Below, piece by piece: positions 33,561 to 47,049 of a stretch of DNA of 64,000 bases. The notes under the pieces are model-generated. The model saw only the letters and a list, made by a program, of their open reading frames with translations. It was not told where the DNA came from and searched no databases. Numbering within the stretch: the stretch's first letter is position 1; each line of letters begins with the position of its first letter. This DNA comes from Brachynemurus nebulosus (lineage: Eukaryota > Arthropoda > Insecta > Neuroptera > Myrmeleontidae), in the NCBI GenBank assembly GCA_035578155.1, contig JAPWDM010000005.1, positions 33,876,108 to 33,940,107 on the forward strand, in the 5' to 3' direction. A program made the translations under genes and the position numbers.

Positions 33561-34612
33561 ATAGAGTATACTCACTATATATATAGGTAGCATGTGTAAA
33601 TTACGTATGTATATTTTGAGTAAAATTCAAAACGTCAAATGTCAAAAACTAATATATTTAAATAGCAATTAAATTGAATTTGAATGAATTTAAAAAATAT
33701 TGTTAAAGTTTGCATTTTTTTGATAGTAATTTACTGTTAATATGTAGGTAATATTAAAATCATTTAGGTAATTTAATATGTAGGTAATATTAAAATCATT
33801 TAAATATCCATAAACGACACAGTAATAATCATGTACCTAATAGTATAGGCGTCAATTATATTTTTTTTATTTATACCTTACTGCTAACAAGAAAGATTAA
33901 AAAAAAATTTAGCAATTAAGAAAAAAATCTAATTAATTTCTAATTCTATACGTTCGATTATTAAACAATTAGCAGTTAGGTCCAAAATTAATGTCTTAAA
34001 TTTTTTATTTTTGTAATTAAGAAAAATATCCCCTTTACTCCAAAAAGTTGGGGAGCTGAGTTCAGCAAACAGAAATGCAAGTTGGTCACACATTAGAATA
34101 GTGTTTTTGTGAAACGATAAGGCTTACTCAGAGGTTATGGCCTCTGAGTAGCCTAAAAAGTATGTTTAGTTAAAGAAGACTGGTTTGCTCTTCCAAATTT
34201 GGAAACAATCAATTCTATACGTTTTGAAAGATGATAGTATTTATTTTACAAACTGCGTGAGATGCGGTCAAATGTGCATAAATTAAGTCGTGTTCGATGG
34301 CTTACGAATGGATCGATTAAATTTGGATGAATTAAAGTGAGTCCAAGAAGTAAACATTTCTTTTTAGTTAAAAATGTAACAGTTTTTATTATTGTATTAG
34401 AAATTTGGCTACAAAATCGCCTAAATTGTTGAAGACCATCTTCGAAAAGGTGTATGTTTTACACTTATTTAAATAGTAATGGCAAGAACTAACAATTCTA
34501 TTTCTAGACTAATCTAAGAGTGGTAGATTTATGTAGCTTACAGTTTAATATAAAAAAAAAAAAAAACTTTAGAGTATATTTTGGTGGGTAGTCCGTTGAT
34601 AATGTTGTATAG
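33561..34612. other. AT-rich intergenic DNA
   Basis: A short direct repeat, AATATGTAGGTAATATTAAA with ATCATTT, occurs twice at about 33740-33805. No gene is seen. Confidence 0.5.
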
Positions 34613-34615
34613 TTG

Positions 34616-34760
34616 GTTTCGTGGGGTAATCGGGATTATGAAAATATCATTCAGGCTATCGAGGCGGTAAAGGAAAAAGAAGTTCCTGGATCCGCACGAT
34701 TTGATGATGTTCATGGTAATTTTAAGACAATAGGTTTGTTCCAGCATGCTATATTTGACA
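34616..34760 (+). pseudogene. possible psq-type helix-turn-helix relic of a pogo-like transposase
   Basis: The frame reads SWGNRDYENIIQAIEAVKEK and continues EVPGSARFDDV. The spacing of W, the AIEAV helix, KEK, and a following SA..F..V resembles the first DNA-binding helix set of insect pogo/CENPB-like transposases. There is no start codon: the frame is entered from a TTG. It degenerates after about 45 codons, and no DDE domain follows. It may equally be a chance open frame. Confidence 0.35.
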
Positions 34761-35490
34761 GTCCGTGGATTGTTTGCACATGCGTAATCAAGTTATTGCG
34801 TTCCAGCAAAGAAAAAGTAAACAATTTGTACAATTTGTACATATTGTACAATGTTCCAACAATACATCCGACAAGTTACAAACTTGTTATTGACTGTCTA
34901 AATTGTCCAAGGGTTTTTGAATGGATTTTTTGTACATTATATTGTTTGTTTCTTTTATTTATTGCTATCTCTTTCTTTTGACGGTTTAAAAACAACGAAT
35001 TATAGGTTAATTGTTTAACGTACAGAATTTGAAAATTTTAAACTATATAAACAAATTTTATAATTATTTATAGACATTTAAAAAAAGAAGGGGGAAAAAT
35101 TAAATAATTTAATTTTTGTTTTCTAGATATGTATATATTAAAATTTTAGGTTAACAAAATTTCAAGTTACATCTACAAATTTCATTTTAACATTTCTTAT
35201 TACTGAAATGGAGTGAAATGAATAAAACTGAAATATAATTTTATTTAATATTAGTAAATTTCAGCGTGACTTTAGATATTCCATATTTGTTTTATTTGTT
35301 TAATTTTAGTGGTATTATGATATGAGTGATACTAGGAAACACTTAATTCTGATTTTCACTTATCTACCTCTGTTGAGACGGGGAACGAAATAATTCGATT
35401 ATCAACAAAAATATTCAAACCGAAAGTTATATATACGACACTGTGGAAGAAAACAGTGTCCATTTAATGTCAACAATTGTTTTTAAAATA
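34761..35490. other. AT-rich intergenic DNA
   Basis: Short iterated TTGTACA words occur at 34820-34855. Nothing else is recognised. Confidence 0.45.
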
Positions 35491-35606
35491 TGTTCCAGCA
35501 CTCTGCACATTACAAACATGTTTGTGACTTGTTCATAGTCAAGCATGTGCATAAATAAATCATGAACATGTTTTGTACTTGTCGAAAAATGGGTGCTGGA
35601 ACACAC
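35491..35606. repeat. very small inverted-repeat element
   Basis: GTTCCAGCAC (about 35491) and GTGCTGGAAC (about 35593) are perfect 10-bp inverted ends about 115 bp apart. Between them AACATG/CATGTT words recur four to five times. It could be a deletion derivative of an iterated-word element. The target duplication is unclear. Confidence 0.5.
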
Positions 35607-35906
35607 CTTACAAATATAATTTCAAAAAAAGTTGTATGAAAACTAGTTTTTTTTGTATAGTAGTCTATAATTGACATACTAGCTGTAAATATAAAAGTAA
35701 AGCAGTCGGAGGCATCAGATACTTCTCTTCATCTTATTACAGCATGTTTTACTTTTCTATTTGCTCATTTTTTGTTTTTCTATTTCATCTTGTCGGCATC
35801 TTTTTATAGTTCGCTTTTTACGCAGTCAAGACTCTACAGATTAAAGCGAATCCAGCGCAAACTTCTTTTATCAAAAACATAACCCTCCGTCAATCGGGTA
35901 ATTATA
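35607..35906. other. AT-rich intergenic DNA
   Basis: Nothing recognised. Confidence 0.5.
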
Positions 35907-35908
35907 TA

Positions 35909-36846
35909 AGGTAACTGCGGGTAATAAGTCCTGTCGGGTAGTAAGGCCTAAAATTCACAAATCGTTCAAATATTCGTATAGTTGTACCAAAGTCTGACGC
36001 ATGCAAGCCTTAGACACCAACAAGTTGCAACGCATGCGCCACTTGTCGCCATGCCGCGCTTTGTCTCCAGTAACGAGCCATAAATCATAAGATGACATTC
36101 TGTCGCTCGAATAATAAAATTTCAACGAAAATTATCTCAAGTAATTATGATATATTAATGCCGTTAATTATTTTTCTGTTCATCTAATTTTGTTCTTCAG
36201 TTTTTGTTTTTGTTAATTCAGTTCACTAAATAATTTTACATCTGTCATAATAATTAAAATTTTATTTTTATTTACTTGGGTGTCAGCGGCAAATAAGGCC
36301 TATCAAAATTACACATAAGCTTTATAATGCTCCTAATACCTGAAACTGTTTTACACCCTCAATATTATCTGAAGTTCCAATGGAAATGATCCCTGATAAT
36401 TAAGGATGAAAAGCCAACTAACCAAAGCCGTATTCATCACGTGTGGTATCAACATCTGAAGCAAATGTTCATTCTGGTCAAATATCAATTAAGCGTATTA
36501 AAAGAAGCTGTTAGCGCACGGTTTATTCCTTAGATTCTGATGACAATGATGAAGATTCTTACCAAATACTGTCTAAAATTTTAGTTTTTGTTGCCTTCTG
36601 TCATTTTTTGATGATTTTTTATAATAGGCCTTAATATCCTACTGTAGTAAGATAAGGCCTAAGAATAGAGTTTTCAAGAGTGTTAAATATTTTCTCGTCC
36701 AACATTTTAATTCCCAATTTAATTTTTTTCTGTTGGCTGATTGACACTTTTGGAGTTGATTTATTAATAAAAAAGTTGATTATCTGCAGTATTTTTCATT
36801 TTATTTAAGATCTCCCTTAGCTAGGCCTTATTACCCCCAGTTATCT
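35909..36846 (+). mobile_element. pogo-like non-autonomous element E
   Basis: AGGTAACTGCGGGTAATAAG (35909) is inverted at CTTATTACCCCCAGTTATCT (ending 36846), with TA outside each end. The word GGGTAATAAGGCCT and variants occur twice at the left end, once at about 36287, in a cluster at about 36625 and 36648, and once at the right terminus. Codons near 36530-36560 read as an acidic DSDDNDEDSY-like stretch, possibly the linker before the C-terminal zinc finger of a decayed transposase. Membership of pogo is inferred from the layout. Confidence 0.7.
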
Positions 36847-36848
36847 TA

Positions 36849-39556
36849 TTTTTAGAAATTACTCATTAAAACCTTTCATTTGGTACGACACAGGATGCGG
36901 AATTTTAATTTTTCATGCCAATAAGTTTTGGTAAGATATCCCCCCCCCCATATTTATTTTATGTTGATGTCACATAGCCTACATAATTATATTATCCGCG
37001 TAATTAAGACGCATCGATTTAGATAACATTTGTCAAAATTCGATGATTAGCTTGAGAGTTATGATACAGACAGGGGAATACATATATACATACAAGCTTA
37101 GCACATTATCCTCCTTTTGGGCTCCGTCACAATCGGGTAAAAAGAGTTGATCGGCTATCTTCTTTTTAATGGAAAAATATATTATAAGTGTACTAAAACT
37201 TGATATCAACTATCAACTTTGACATTAAAACTCTTCCTGTTCAGAATCATCCTTCCGTTTTATTTTTGTAATCTTTTGTATTTGGAAAGTAAAAACCTAT
37301 CAATTATATTGCAAAGTATAATATGGCCTTAAGTCTAACACAATATCTAACGGAAAATAAGATTTCCCTTAATTTTCATAAAATGCTATAAAATTTAACA
37401 AACTTCGCTTTTACTCTATATAGGTTTGGAAGATAAAGTATATGTAAGATAAGTGTATGATAAGATAATGAATACTGCAATAGGAGCATCCAAAGTGATA
37501 ATTATTATCAAAAAATGTATGACCATAAGAAAAATTGTAAAATCTTCCGCAATAAATCAAATAAAAAGTTGACAATTTGCAAAAATTTGTTCCCACCTTC
37601 AAACTAAAAACAACGAATCAAAATTTAGTATTCTTCTTTAAAATATACGGAGGTGACTAAAAATATAAGCAAATCAAATTCATTAATATTTATAACTTTA
37701 TATTTTTGTGTAAGACAATACATACATCTGTCTGTACAGGCTACTAATGGCTACTAAAAAAAAAAAATTGAACAGTTAAAAACACATATTATTGATAATA
37801 ATGGTTAATAAAAAATATATTTTAAACTAATAAAAATTGATCATTAGCCTTGAATGGCAATTTCATGGCCATAATTCACATCTTGACTGCGCAACTCAGT
37901 GTAACGATATTTTGGTTTCGACTGGTTAATATATGACTTCACTAGATAATATAAGTAAGCATAAAAATAACAATGATAATTATTGATATTGTCAGAAAAT
38001 TTAATAATTTTTTCAAACATCATTTTATATTATCAAATATAAAAATTGATTAGTGTTTATGTCGTGAATAAATGTAATAACGTAATAAGAAAAGACATTC
38101 ACACTTTTATTGATGTCATACTTATCTAACGTATCAATATTATGTATTTTTGTTTCTTCAATTTTAAATTTTGTTTTTCAATTAGGCTAATATATCATTA
38201 AATATATGGCATGTCCCGTATAAAATTACGGTGAAAGCGCTATGGAAATCATTGCAATATTCTAGATGGGTTGATAAGAAAAAGAAAAAAAATTAAAATA
38301 ATTAAAAAAATTAAAAGAAAACTATTTACAAAAAATTTCTTACCACTAAATCTTACCATTAAATTAAAATCTCACCTATATTAAAAAGGCTCTTTTCTTA
38401 TTACTAAACGTGAAGTTTAAGCAGGGCCAGCGAGAGGGGAATCAGGTGAGGCAAGTGCTCGGAGCCCGAGTGTAAAAAGGGGGCTAGGAGGAAATGAAAA
38501 AGCGTTTTCTTTTTCCACCAACTGTATTTTGGAAAAAAATTTATAAATTTTTTTTTTACTGTACCCGAGGACCCGTCACTTTTCTCACCGGGGAGCAAGG
38601 TAAAATAAGCTAGTTACCTCGACATTCAACTTTTCGACAGAATAGTTTCAAATTTTAATAGTATAAAGAAGAATACTATATCTGATTGTCCTTGTAATTT
38701 GGGAAAGATTGATCGTTTCTGAGTTAAGATAGTTAGGGTTAAAGTTTGTATCTACTCCACGTATTAGATCTCAAAATTCTGACTACGTACCCTTATTTTG
38801 TATTTAGCAATATAATGACTCAACAGAATTCAATAAAAAACTAGGGAGAGAAAGATTAATAAGTTCTGAATGTAAAGAAAAAATTATTTGTTGATCGTTT
38901 TGAATTGAAGATATCATCAGAGAAATTATAGTATTTTAATAAATACACCAACTTCAAGCAACTGAACCGAAGCAATCTGGCCACTCTGTATATTAAATAA
39001 CTGGTTTATTCGTATTTATTGTTTAAACAATATTAAAAATTGATATATTGGAAAATAGCGTTTTTGGACCTTTTACCGCTTACGCAGCGAAAACGGTGAT
39101 AGATACATTAAAAAGTGTTAAGACCTTTTTTGTAGAGAATCGAATTTTCTACAACAAGGTCCTCGAGGACACCTGTCTATCTTGTACAGCAGAAAAAATA
39201 AAGCGCTCCAGAGGCATATGCATACCACTTAATATGTTTGTTGAGAAAATTAACAATGATGTCAAAGCATTTATAATAAAAAAAACTTTGATAGTATAAG
39301 TGTGTATACACAGGCTGTTTGAAAGTATGCATATACATGTTGGTATGAAAAGTACATCATCAACATTTATCCACTAATACAGACAATAATGACATCAAGT
39401 AATTTTGGTTTGTAATTTTTTCTACTAGCATGTCATAAAGTAACTACCTTAAAAATAGCATGAAGTCCCTCTTAACTTAGCCAAAAATCATATACCTATC
39501 TGTTTAGTCGAGGTGAAAAATCAAAACGGTATTTGATAATTAATAAGCCACATGAA
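36849..39556. other. AT-rich intergenic DNA
   Basis: A C10 run lies at about 36940. At 38419 CAGGGCCAGCGAGAGGGG resembles an hAT terminus like the one at 3345, without a matching partner. No gene is seen. Confidence 0.45.
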
Positions 39557-39800
39557 TAATATGAGCATTCTCATGGTTATAATGCTCATATCATAAATGA
39601 ACTGTCATCTTTAAATGAATTATTATTCTTTTGTTATATTGCATATTGAAGAAGAAATTGCAACAAGTTGACCAAAACATGTAAATTGTTCGGAAATTAT
39701 CATCTATTTGAGTGTTTGGGTATGGTTCAATAATTCATTTAAATATTGACAATTTAGTTACGATATGAGTATTATAACTAGCATGCTCATATTATGCATA
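39557..39800. repeat. foldback repeat O with arms of about 85 bp
   Basis: The left arm ATATGAGCATTCTCATGGTT, ATAATGCTCATATCATAA, then TTTAAATGAATTATT, is inverted at AATAATTCATTTAAA ... CGATATGAGTATTATAACTA, GCATGCTCATATTAT. The whole unit is a hairpin with about a 70-bp loop. No coding sequence. Confidence 0.7.
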
Positions 39801-39866
39801 TATTTAGTTCAACAATGTGTTAACATTTTTACTCTCTCTTAAGTTTGTAGCTATTTTTAAATTAAA

Positions 39867-41153
39867 CTAGTTGACCCGACAGACGTTGTCCTGTCTGAGC
39901 TATGAATATTATTCAATTCGAACTGGAATAAACAATAAAAAAAATTTATTTCGAAAACACACGAAAAATGTAGATATAAAAAATTAAAAAATTCATAGAC
40001 AATTCGCTTATTAAAAAAAAAAAAAATAATTATGTACAAAGATGCACATGAAAATTTTCAAAAAATTTTTCTGGGCAATTTGTCTTATGTGTCTAGCTAT
40101 TAAGTATATATTTATCCAAAACTAAAGAATCAAAAACAGCTGTTTTGTAAATTCACATTAATCAAACTCGCGAAAATAGTCGTTAAGTTTTCTGAAATTT
40201 TCCAATTTTCTGCGCAATTTCTTTAATTTTTCTTTCCGTAAGAACCTTCTACAAAGTATTAGAAAACTTAAAAAAAAAAGATGAATGAAATCGGTAATGT
40301 GGTTTTCAAGTTATGGCATGACCAAGGAAATAGGGATTCATTTTTATATACATACACGGAGAGAAAAATCATATAATTTTTGTAGATAAAGTTTCCGAAA
40401 AATTACCATGCTCTCTTTTAATGCGTGTGCGATCGACGACCAAAGTAAAAAATATATTATAGCATGGTAAAATTTAATGTGGTAACACAATTTCTATCAC
40501 ACTCTTATGCATATATGTTATTGTATCACACTCTTATGTATACATGTTGCTTCGGCTGTACCTGTAAAAACTTCGAAGATGCCCGATCTTTTCCGACCTT
40601 TGATTCTTTATGATCCATACAAAAATGATTGGCAACAATATATTCTAATACTTAAGATAGTGGAGTAACAAAATGATGAATTAAACGATGACCATCCGTC
40701 AAGACATTCTAATGAACACTGATTCGACACCACACAACACCACACCAGCTAACCAGCTCTTGCAACACCAACAGTCCTGCTATGTGACCTTCATATATGA
40801 TTGTGTTGATACCTTCTGCAGCTTGCCTCGCTATGTGACAGCGTTGATACCTTTTCTTTCTTTCTTTCTACTATTAGTTTCTTTTATTCTTTTCTACTTT
40901 TCTTCTATTTTAAGACAGCATGGTAATTTTTGTAAGAAAAACATATAACTGTCGGCAATGGAACTTTTTACTGTGCTGTTTTACAAATTTTACGGAGCTA
41001 ATATTACGGAAAGAACATTCTATCCTTTAAATTTTCTATGATTAATTATAATTTTTATATTTTTACCGTACAAAGTTGAATATGTTCGTCTTTTACACGT
41101 CGATTGTAGTGCTGAGCACAGTAATTTTTATATGAATTTTCTCTCTGTGTAGA
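39867..41153 (-). mobile_element. Helitron, interrupted by element N
   Basis: On the minus strand it ends in CTAG before a T, preceded by a hairpin on ACAG/CTGT around GGACAACGT. The end CTAGTTGACCCGACAGACGT is a widespread insect Helitron terminus. The other end is TCTATGTATATAAAAATGAA if the TA-flanked element at 40355-41149 is removed: TC is the complement of 41152-41153, preceded by an A. The nested insertion therefore lies within eight bases of the Helitron 5' end. No Rep/helicase is present. Confidence 0.65.
40355..41149. mobile_element. TA-flanked inverted-repeat element N
   Basis: CACGGAGAGAAAAATCATAT (40355) is inverted at ATATGAATTTTCTCTCTGTG (ending 41149), with TA duplicated at 40353-40354 and 41150-41151, as for Tc1/mariner-type movement. 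Short GCATGGTAA-like words recur inside (about 40408, 40463, 40918). The frame at 40688-40948 is not recognisable as a transposase. Confidence 0.75.
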
Positions 41154-43256
41154 TACCATAATAACATTAAAGACATGTTTAAAATATGTTTCTTTAACAG
41201 GAAGTGGTAGGTACACATACTCGTGTAATTAGGGCCTTATTTGGTGAGAAATTGTTGGGTATTTGAAGACTGTATTCCTTCAGATGCACAATACATATTA
41301 CTGGTACGTTAACTTTCACCTTCCTTCTAAGGATTAAATGGAAATTTGATATTGCATCAATGTTAAAAATAATTACATCCATAAATTTTGTGGGTGTACG
41401 AAAATACAAATGTATATCAAAACAATCCATTAAATTCAATTTATGTATTTATTATTATAAGTCCTTGATTGTGTCAGTAGTACTATATAGATTACGCAAC
41501 GTACATTACTAAAAAGACTATGTATACTATCGACAATAAAAATTTCAAAATAATTTTTCCAAGATCATGACACGTGTGAGACAATGAGCACAAGATCGAT
41601 ATTTTTTATTTTAATATATATTTATCTTTATTTTTCCCCGTAATCAAGTTCCGATTTTAAAAAACAACTTTTTGAATAATATTTATGATTACGGCTTTTC
41701 TATGTTAATTTATTTGAAGAAAAAAAAATTATTACTTTTTATTTATTTTTATTTGATTTTCTTAATGGTTTTAGTTTGAGACATAAAAAAAATTTGCTAG
41801 AGTTCCGGTTTTATATTTCGAAAAAAGAAATCCATTTGGTGAGATATTAATTTAACGGTTTTTCACAGTAGGTCAAAATACAAACAAATAAGAGAGTATA
41901 AAGATGGTATTAAATTAGTTTTTGATGCGTAGAGTTCAAAAATAACAATAACAAAAATATTGTTTCAAGAGAACATTCTGAAAATTGAACATAACTGTCT
42001 AAATTTTGAAAAGCTAACACGTACTTCCAGGAATTTCTAATCCTTTTTTTATTTTTTAAAGCCTCATAAGCGAAAAGACTTGAAGCCGGTAATTAATAAT
42101 GAGCTGATATATAAGCATTTATGAACAAAAGCCGAAAAAACATCCAATGAAAAAAAAAGAAAACGATTCCGTTCAAATAATACAATTGAGTTTTGGCTCA
42201 CTGGCCAAAAATCAATCATTTCACCCTTATTTAGAACAGACATAATTGTCTATGTGTACATGTTTATATCCCAAAATTATCTCCCAAGAAAAAATTCCAC
42301 TTTCTAAATAATTATCCAAATAAAATTATTAAATATATAAATTACTATTAAATATGTAACGCTCTAAATTTTTTGATACGCATAATTTTTCCAAAAAACA
42401 AATATGGCCTTGTAATATAAATTTATAGATTAATAATTACAATATCGAAAATTGTGTTAGACAATTATTGATCACTAAACTACTACGTTCAGCATCCAAC
42501 CAAAAAATAACCTTCCAGCAATTTTTGCTTTTTTATTTTGGTCCTAAGTCCATTTTGTTTAAAAATGAATAAATTTTAAACAATATAAGATAAGAAATCG
42601 TATCAATTATACTTATTATATTAGTAAATGGTTTCGTAAATAAAATCAACACTTGAATATTTATAAACACAAATACCGAGTGAATACTGTGTAAGTCCAC
42701 TTTACAACTTCATTTTTCAATAAGAAAATTTTTGACACTGATCATAATTTATTCCAAAAATTCTTGAAAAATTCGTTAAGTGCGCGGTCCCGTACGTACA
42801 AAGTCCATAACTGTTACAAATTTAATTTTTTTTCTGAAAATTACAAATTTAAATTTTTCTCATAATTTTCAAATAAGGAGTTCTAAACATCTTTTTGAGT
42901 AATTATTTTAAAATTTTTAATCAATATTATATTTTTATTGTTTATTGTGTAATTTTGGTTTGAATTAGGTATCTTTTAAAGTTACTCGAAGTAATATCAT
43001 CTGAAAGGTGTCATATAAAGTGCTTCTAAATGTAATTTTGTTGCAATTTTTTTTTTATATATAATTATTGTTTTCAGTTAAAAATTAAGGGCGAGGGGTA
43101 CTTCATTTAAAAAAAAAGTTGCAAAAAAATGTCATGTTCTTAGATTCAAAGATGTAGAAAGTAAATGGTGACTCTGTGACTGACGGATATGACGACATTT
43201 TAAAGTTTCCGTGGTTTTGACAAAATAATTATGAAGAGAGCGCTTCAAAACCCAAT
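41154..43256. other. AT-rich intergenic DNA
   Basis: No gene. A degraded copy of the dispersed hairpin word may lie at about 42765-42790. Confidence 0.5.
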
Positions 43257-43264
43257 TTAAAGGA

Positions 43265-44591
43265 CAGGGCCAGCTCTGTGAAGGCCTCGGGGCACTTCTC
43301 ATGTGGTGGCCCCTGTAGACTTTACATGTGCGAGTTTCTGCGTACTTTTGTGTGGACGTGCCCTTAGAGAATTAGGTTTTTGAAGAAAAATTTTTTTTTG
43401 TCGTAAATGGAAAGATCATATATAAGTTTTATAAGAAAACTGTTTTTAGTTTTTTTTTTTTTAAACGTAATATTTAAAGGGTTAACGTAAAAGCCCCTAT
43501 ACCGGAACGCGATCATACGTCCGAACAGTTTTGATATTTATATATTAATGAAGTTATATTTGAAAGAAACCTCTGATAACAAACATTATTATTAATAGAA
43601 TAATTATTTTTCAATTTAAATTCACCTCGCATTTAATGTTTCCTTACTTAATTAAAGAAATACATATATATTTACTTTATTTACGTCTGGTACTTAAACT
43701 GTTCTATGTTTCCTACTTTGACGTCTAGATGTCACTCTATGTGTCATATTCTTCATATTACAGGTCTGTTTGTATAGGTATCGGTTCCCAACTTCTAGTG
43801 TCATTAATAAGTCTTTGTTTGGATATATAGATGTCGACATTTTGTAAAAGAAAAACATTAATAAATAAAAATTTTTGGGTTGTATTTTTTTAAAAACATA
43901 TTCTTTGGATTAAAAAAACTTTATTTCATGGTTATTGAAAAAAATGGGTGTTTAATTTATTGGTCAATTTTTATAAGCCAGTTTAATTACACACCTAAAA
44001 ATAGTGTTCAATAGCATTCAGTTATATCAAATTAAAGATAAATTTTTAAACTTAGAACTAATAACGTGTCGACAAGTTCCGAGCGCATATGTGACGCCAT
44101 AGTGGTAAAATTCAATGTATTTTTATTTTGAATTATTATTGCCATGCAATTTTTCCTTGCTAAAAGGAATTTTATATTGAATATATTACCACTATAACGT
44201 CACAGACATCGCGATCTTTTGTAGTGCTGTTTATAATCAAATGAATTTTTTTTAAATTAATTTCTTATTTATTATATATTATTTTTCAAATTTTTTTCGC
44301 ATCAATTATTTATTAATCATATTTGTGATATAGTACCTATACTGAAATAAAACAAAAAATGATAATCATTTTTTATTAAAAAACCCAGTTACCAAAGTTT
44401 TTCAAATTTTTCCAAAAAATAGAGTTGACGTGTCAAAAAAAAAAAAAAAAAAATAAAAGAAAAAAAAAAAGAAAACGGAAGATTCTTATTCTTTCTATTC
44501 CATTCCTCTATTTTGAGATTTTGTGAAGGTCCCTTTTGTGTGGGGGCGCCTGGGCACGTGCCCCAATTGCCCTTATGTAAGTCCAGCCCTG
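43265..44591. mobile_element. non-autonomous hAT element G
   Basis: The ends CAGGGCCAGCTCTG and (inverted) CAGGGCTGGACTTAC are flanked by TTAAAGGA (43257-43264) and TTAAGGGA (44592-44599), an 8-bp duplication with one change. Both ends are GC-rich and continue into GGGGCAC/GTGCCCC words, while the core is plain AT-rich DNA. No transposase remains. Confidence 0.75.
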
Positions 44592-44599
44592 TTAAGGGA

Positions 44600-45790
44600 C
44601 TGAAATGTTAAAAATTAAAGTACATTCATACTGTATAAACATATTCTTTATTATTATATATTACAATAGTTTAGTTTTCATATACGTATTATACTCAGCT
44701 AAAATAAATTACCGTAATTTGTTTATTGTTGCGTTTGAAAATTTTGATGCGGGTCAAGGGAATCGTTTTTATTGTTATACAGTTTATCGATAATTCAATT
44801 CTTGTTTTGCCAATACGTTACTAATAGCTGTTAGCACTAGCCACATACGTAGATATATTTATAAACGAAAAATTAAGAAATTTAAGATCTTATCTTTTTA
44901 AATGACTTAAGTGTGTATGTAATTATCTTTGTCGCCTTAGACCGCCTAAGTGAATTACAGGGAGTCAGATTTTTGGTGACCTTACTCTCGGAAGGTTATA
45001 ATATATCGTTACAAAATACCTATTCTTCCCCCATAGTATTTGAAAATAATTCAAAACTCATGTATGACTTTAATTTCAAAAAGTCTTGAATCGTGTAAAT
45101 TATTATTACCACAGATTATGCTTAATAATTTTAAATATAGGTAATCTTCATTTGTAATCAATATAAAATTATAGAAATCCACGAGTGCCCTTTGGTCTAC
45201 AACAAGAATAGTGACACAAATTCCATTAATAATAGCGCACATATAAGTATTAGGTATGTGTGATAGCCTTAAGCCTTAACTTTGCTCTATGTATTACCGA
45301 TATATTGTTTTTCAAAAAATCACCAGCGGGAAATGCGGGTGATTATTAGATTAATAAGTATCTATTATTAATTTTAAATTCATATTTTCACAACATATAG
45401 GTAAGTAAATAAGGCTTGGTTGAAATTATTGCTTTAAAAGAAGTAAAAAATATCTGTAGCAATTGTGGCAATTAAATCGTTATATTTATTGATCTTTTAA
45501 TTTTGAATTATTGATTTTGTTATTTTTATTTGTATTTAATAAGAGATATTTAACTTTAAATGGAATATAATTGACAATTTATTAAATGTAATTATCCAAT
45601 AATATCATTAATTCTGTTGATATAATAAATCAAGTTTAATTTCATATTTTTTTTCTTGCCTTTTATAAAATCAGCCGGATAAAGCTACCGAAAGAAAAAT
45701 TATCTAATTTCTTAACGACATTGAGTCCGTACATTATGATTTTTAGTGAACTTCAGTTTTGTAAGTTTTATATACCTACTCATAACTTAT
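44600..45790. other. AT-rich intergenic DNA
   Basis: Nothing recognised. Confidence 0.5.
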
Positions 45791-45792
45791 TA

Positions 45793-46404
45793 GTTCAGGA
45801 GGAATCGGCGCATGAGTACGGAAAACTAGTCCACCTCAATTTTTTTATGCGATCCCCTTCAAATTGCCCTACTGATGATGTAAATGCATGTTGCCATGGG
45901 GAAACCCCGTGCCATATTGTCTAAACCTAAATTGTTTAAACAATTGCAAGGAATTGTTATTTTTCAACCGGACAATTTTTTTTTATATTCTTTATTGAAA
46001 CACCAATAAAAAAGGTCCTATGACTTTTCACGGCAAAGTTAATATTTTTAGAGATATGAATTTTTAAAGGTTCGAAAAATCTCAAATTTGAGTACTTTTG
46101 ACACAAGAAAAATATATTTAAAAAAAAGTATAAATAATATTTTTTTTAAAATTCTTTATATAATAGTTAATATACTTAATAGAGATTTCAAAAAATTTTA
46201 TTGTTTATACCTGTTTTTTAATTGTTAATTTCGCTCGCTCACAAGAATTCGTCGCTGACCTTTAAGTATCGCAGTCTCTCTCTGACTCATGCGCTGCATC
46301 GGCCTCTCTGTGTGCTGAATCATTATCTATCATTTATCTTAAAAACTATTAACTTTATAGAGGCGGAATAGTTTTCGGTACTCATGCGCCGATTCCTCCC
46401 GGAC
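45793..46404. mobile_element. TA-flanked inverted-repeat element M
   Basis: The left GAGGAATCGGCGCATGAGTA (within 45793-45837) is inverted in 46360-46404, giving terminal repeats of about 45 bp with about five differences. TA stands outside both ends (45791-45792, 46405-46406). The superfamily is presumably Tc1/mariner-type from the target. The frame at 45721-45924 runs across the left end and is not a gene. Confidence 0.75.
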
Positions 46405-46406
46405 TA

Positions 46407-47047
46407 CATTGGTAGTTTCAATTTTTAATCTCCCGTCAAGCCTCCTTTAAATTGATAATTCATTTATTCATTTTGAAATCTTGTATAGGTACGTGTTTAA
46501 ACAGATTGACGGACGTGCTAATACAGAATTTTAAACTTTTTTCATAATTTTTTATTGAAAAATAAGAAAAATTCTCTACTTCTCATAGAAATACTGATGG
46601 GCTTCATAATTTACATAGAACTTCAAGAATTTGTTGGTTTCAACTAGTTTTTATCATTTTTTTCTAAGGGACTCGAAATCCTTAAGGGATTTTTTTTTTT
46701 AATCTTTAATTTTATAATTTACAAAGTAATCGCAGGTCAGTTTTTTTGAACATGTTGATTAAGTTTCAATTCAAATCATCGATTTCATTTAATGATATTA
46801 ACGACATCGTTGTTTTTTTTTTTAGAAAAAGAATTTCGGGAAAAACCTGTTTTGCTGCGATTCTTGTATAGTACAGTGAACCTTCTTCACGGCATAATCG
46901 CTTTTTCTGGATAGCTCAATTCGGAATTTTCCCTCATATTTTTATTTAGAAATAAATATGTTAGTTGCATACCTAATATGTATTAATTAGCTTTACTTAC
47001 TTCAACTTATAACTTTTGAATTTTTTCAAATATATACGTAGGTGTAT
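46407..47047. other. AT-rich intergenic DNA
   Basis: Nothing recognised. Confidence 0.5.
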
Positions 47048-47049
47048 TA

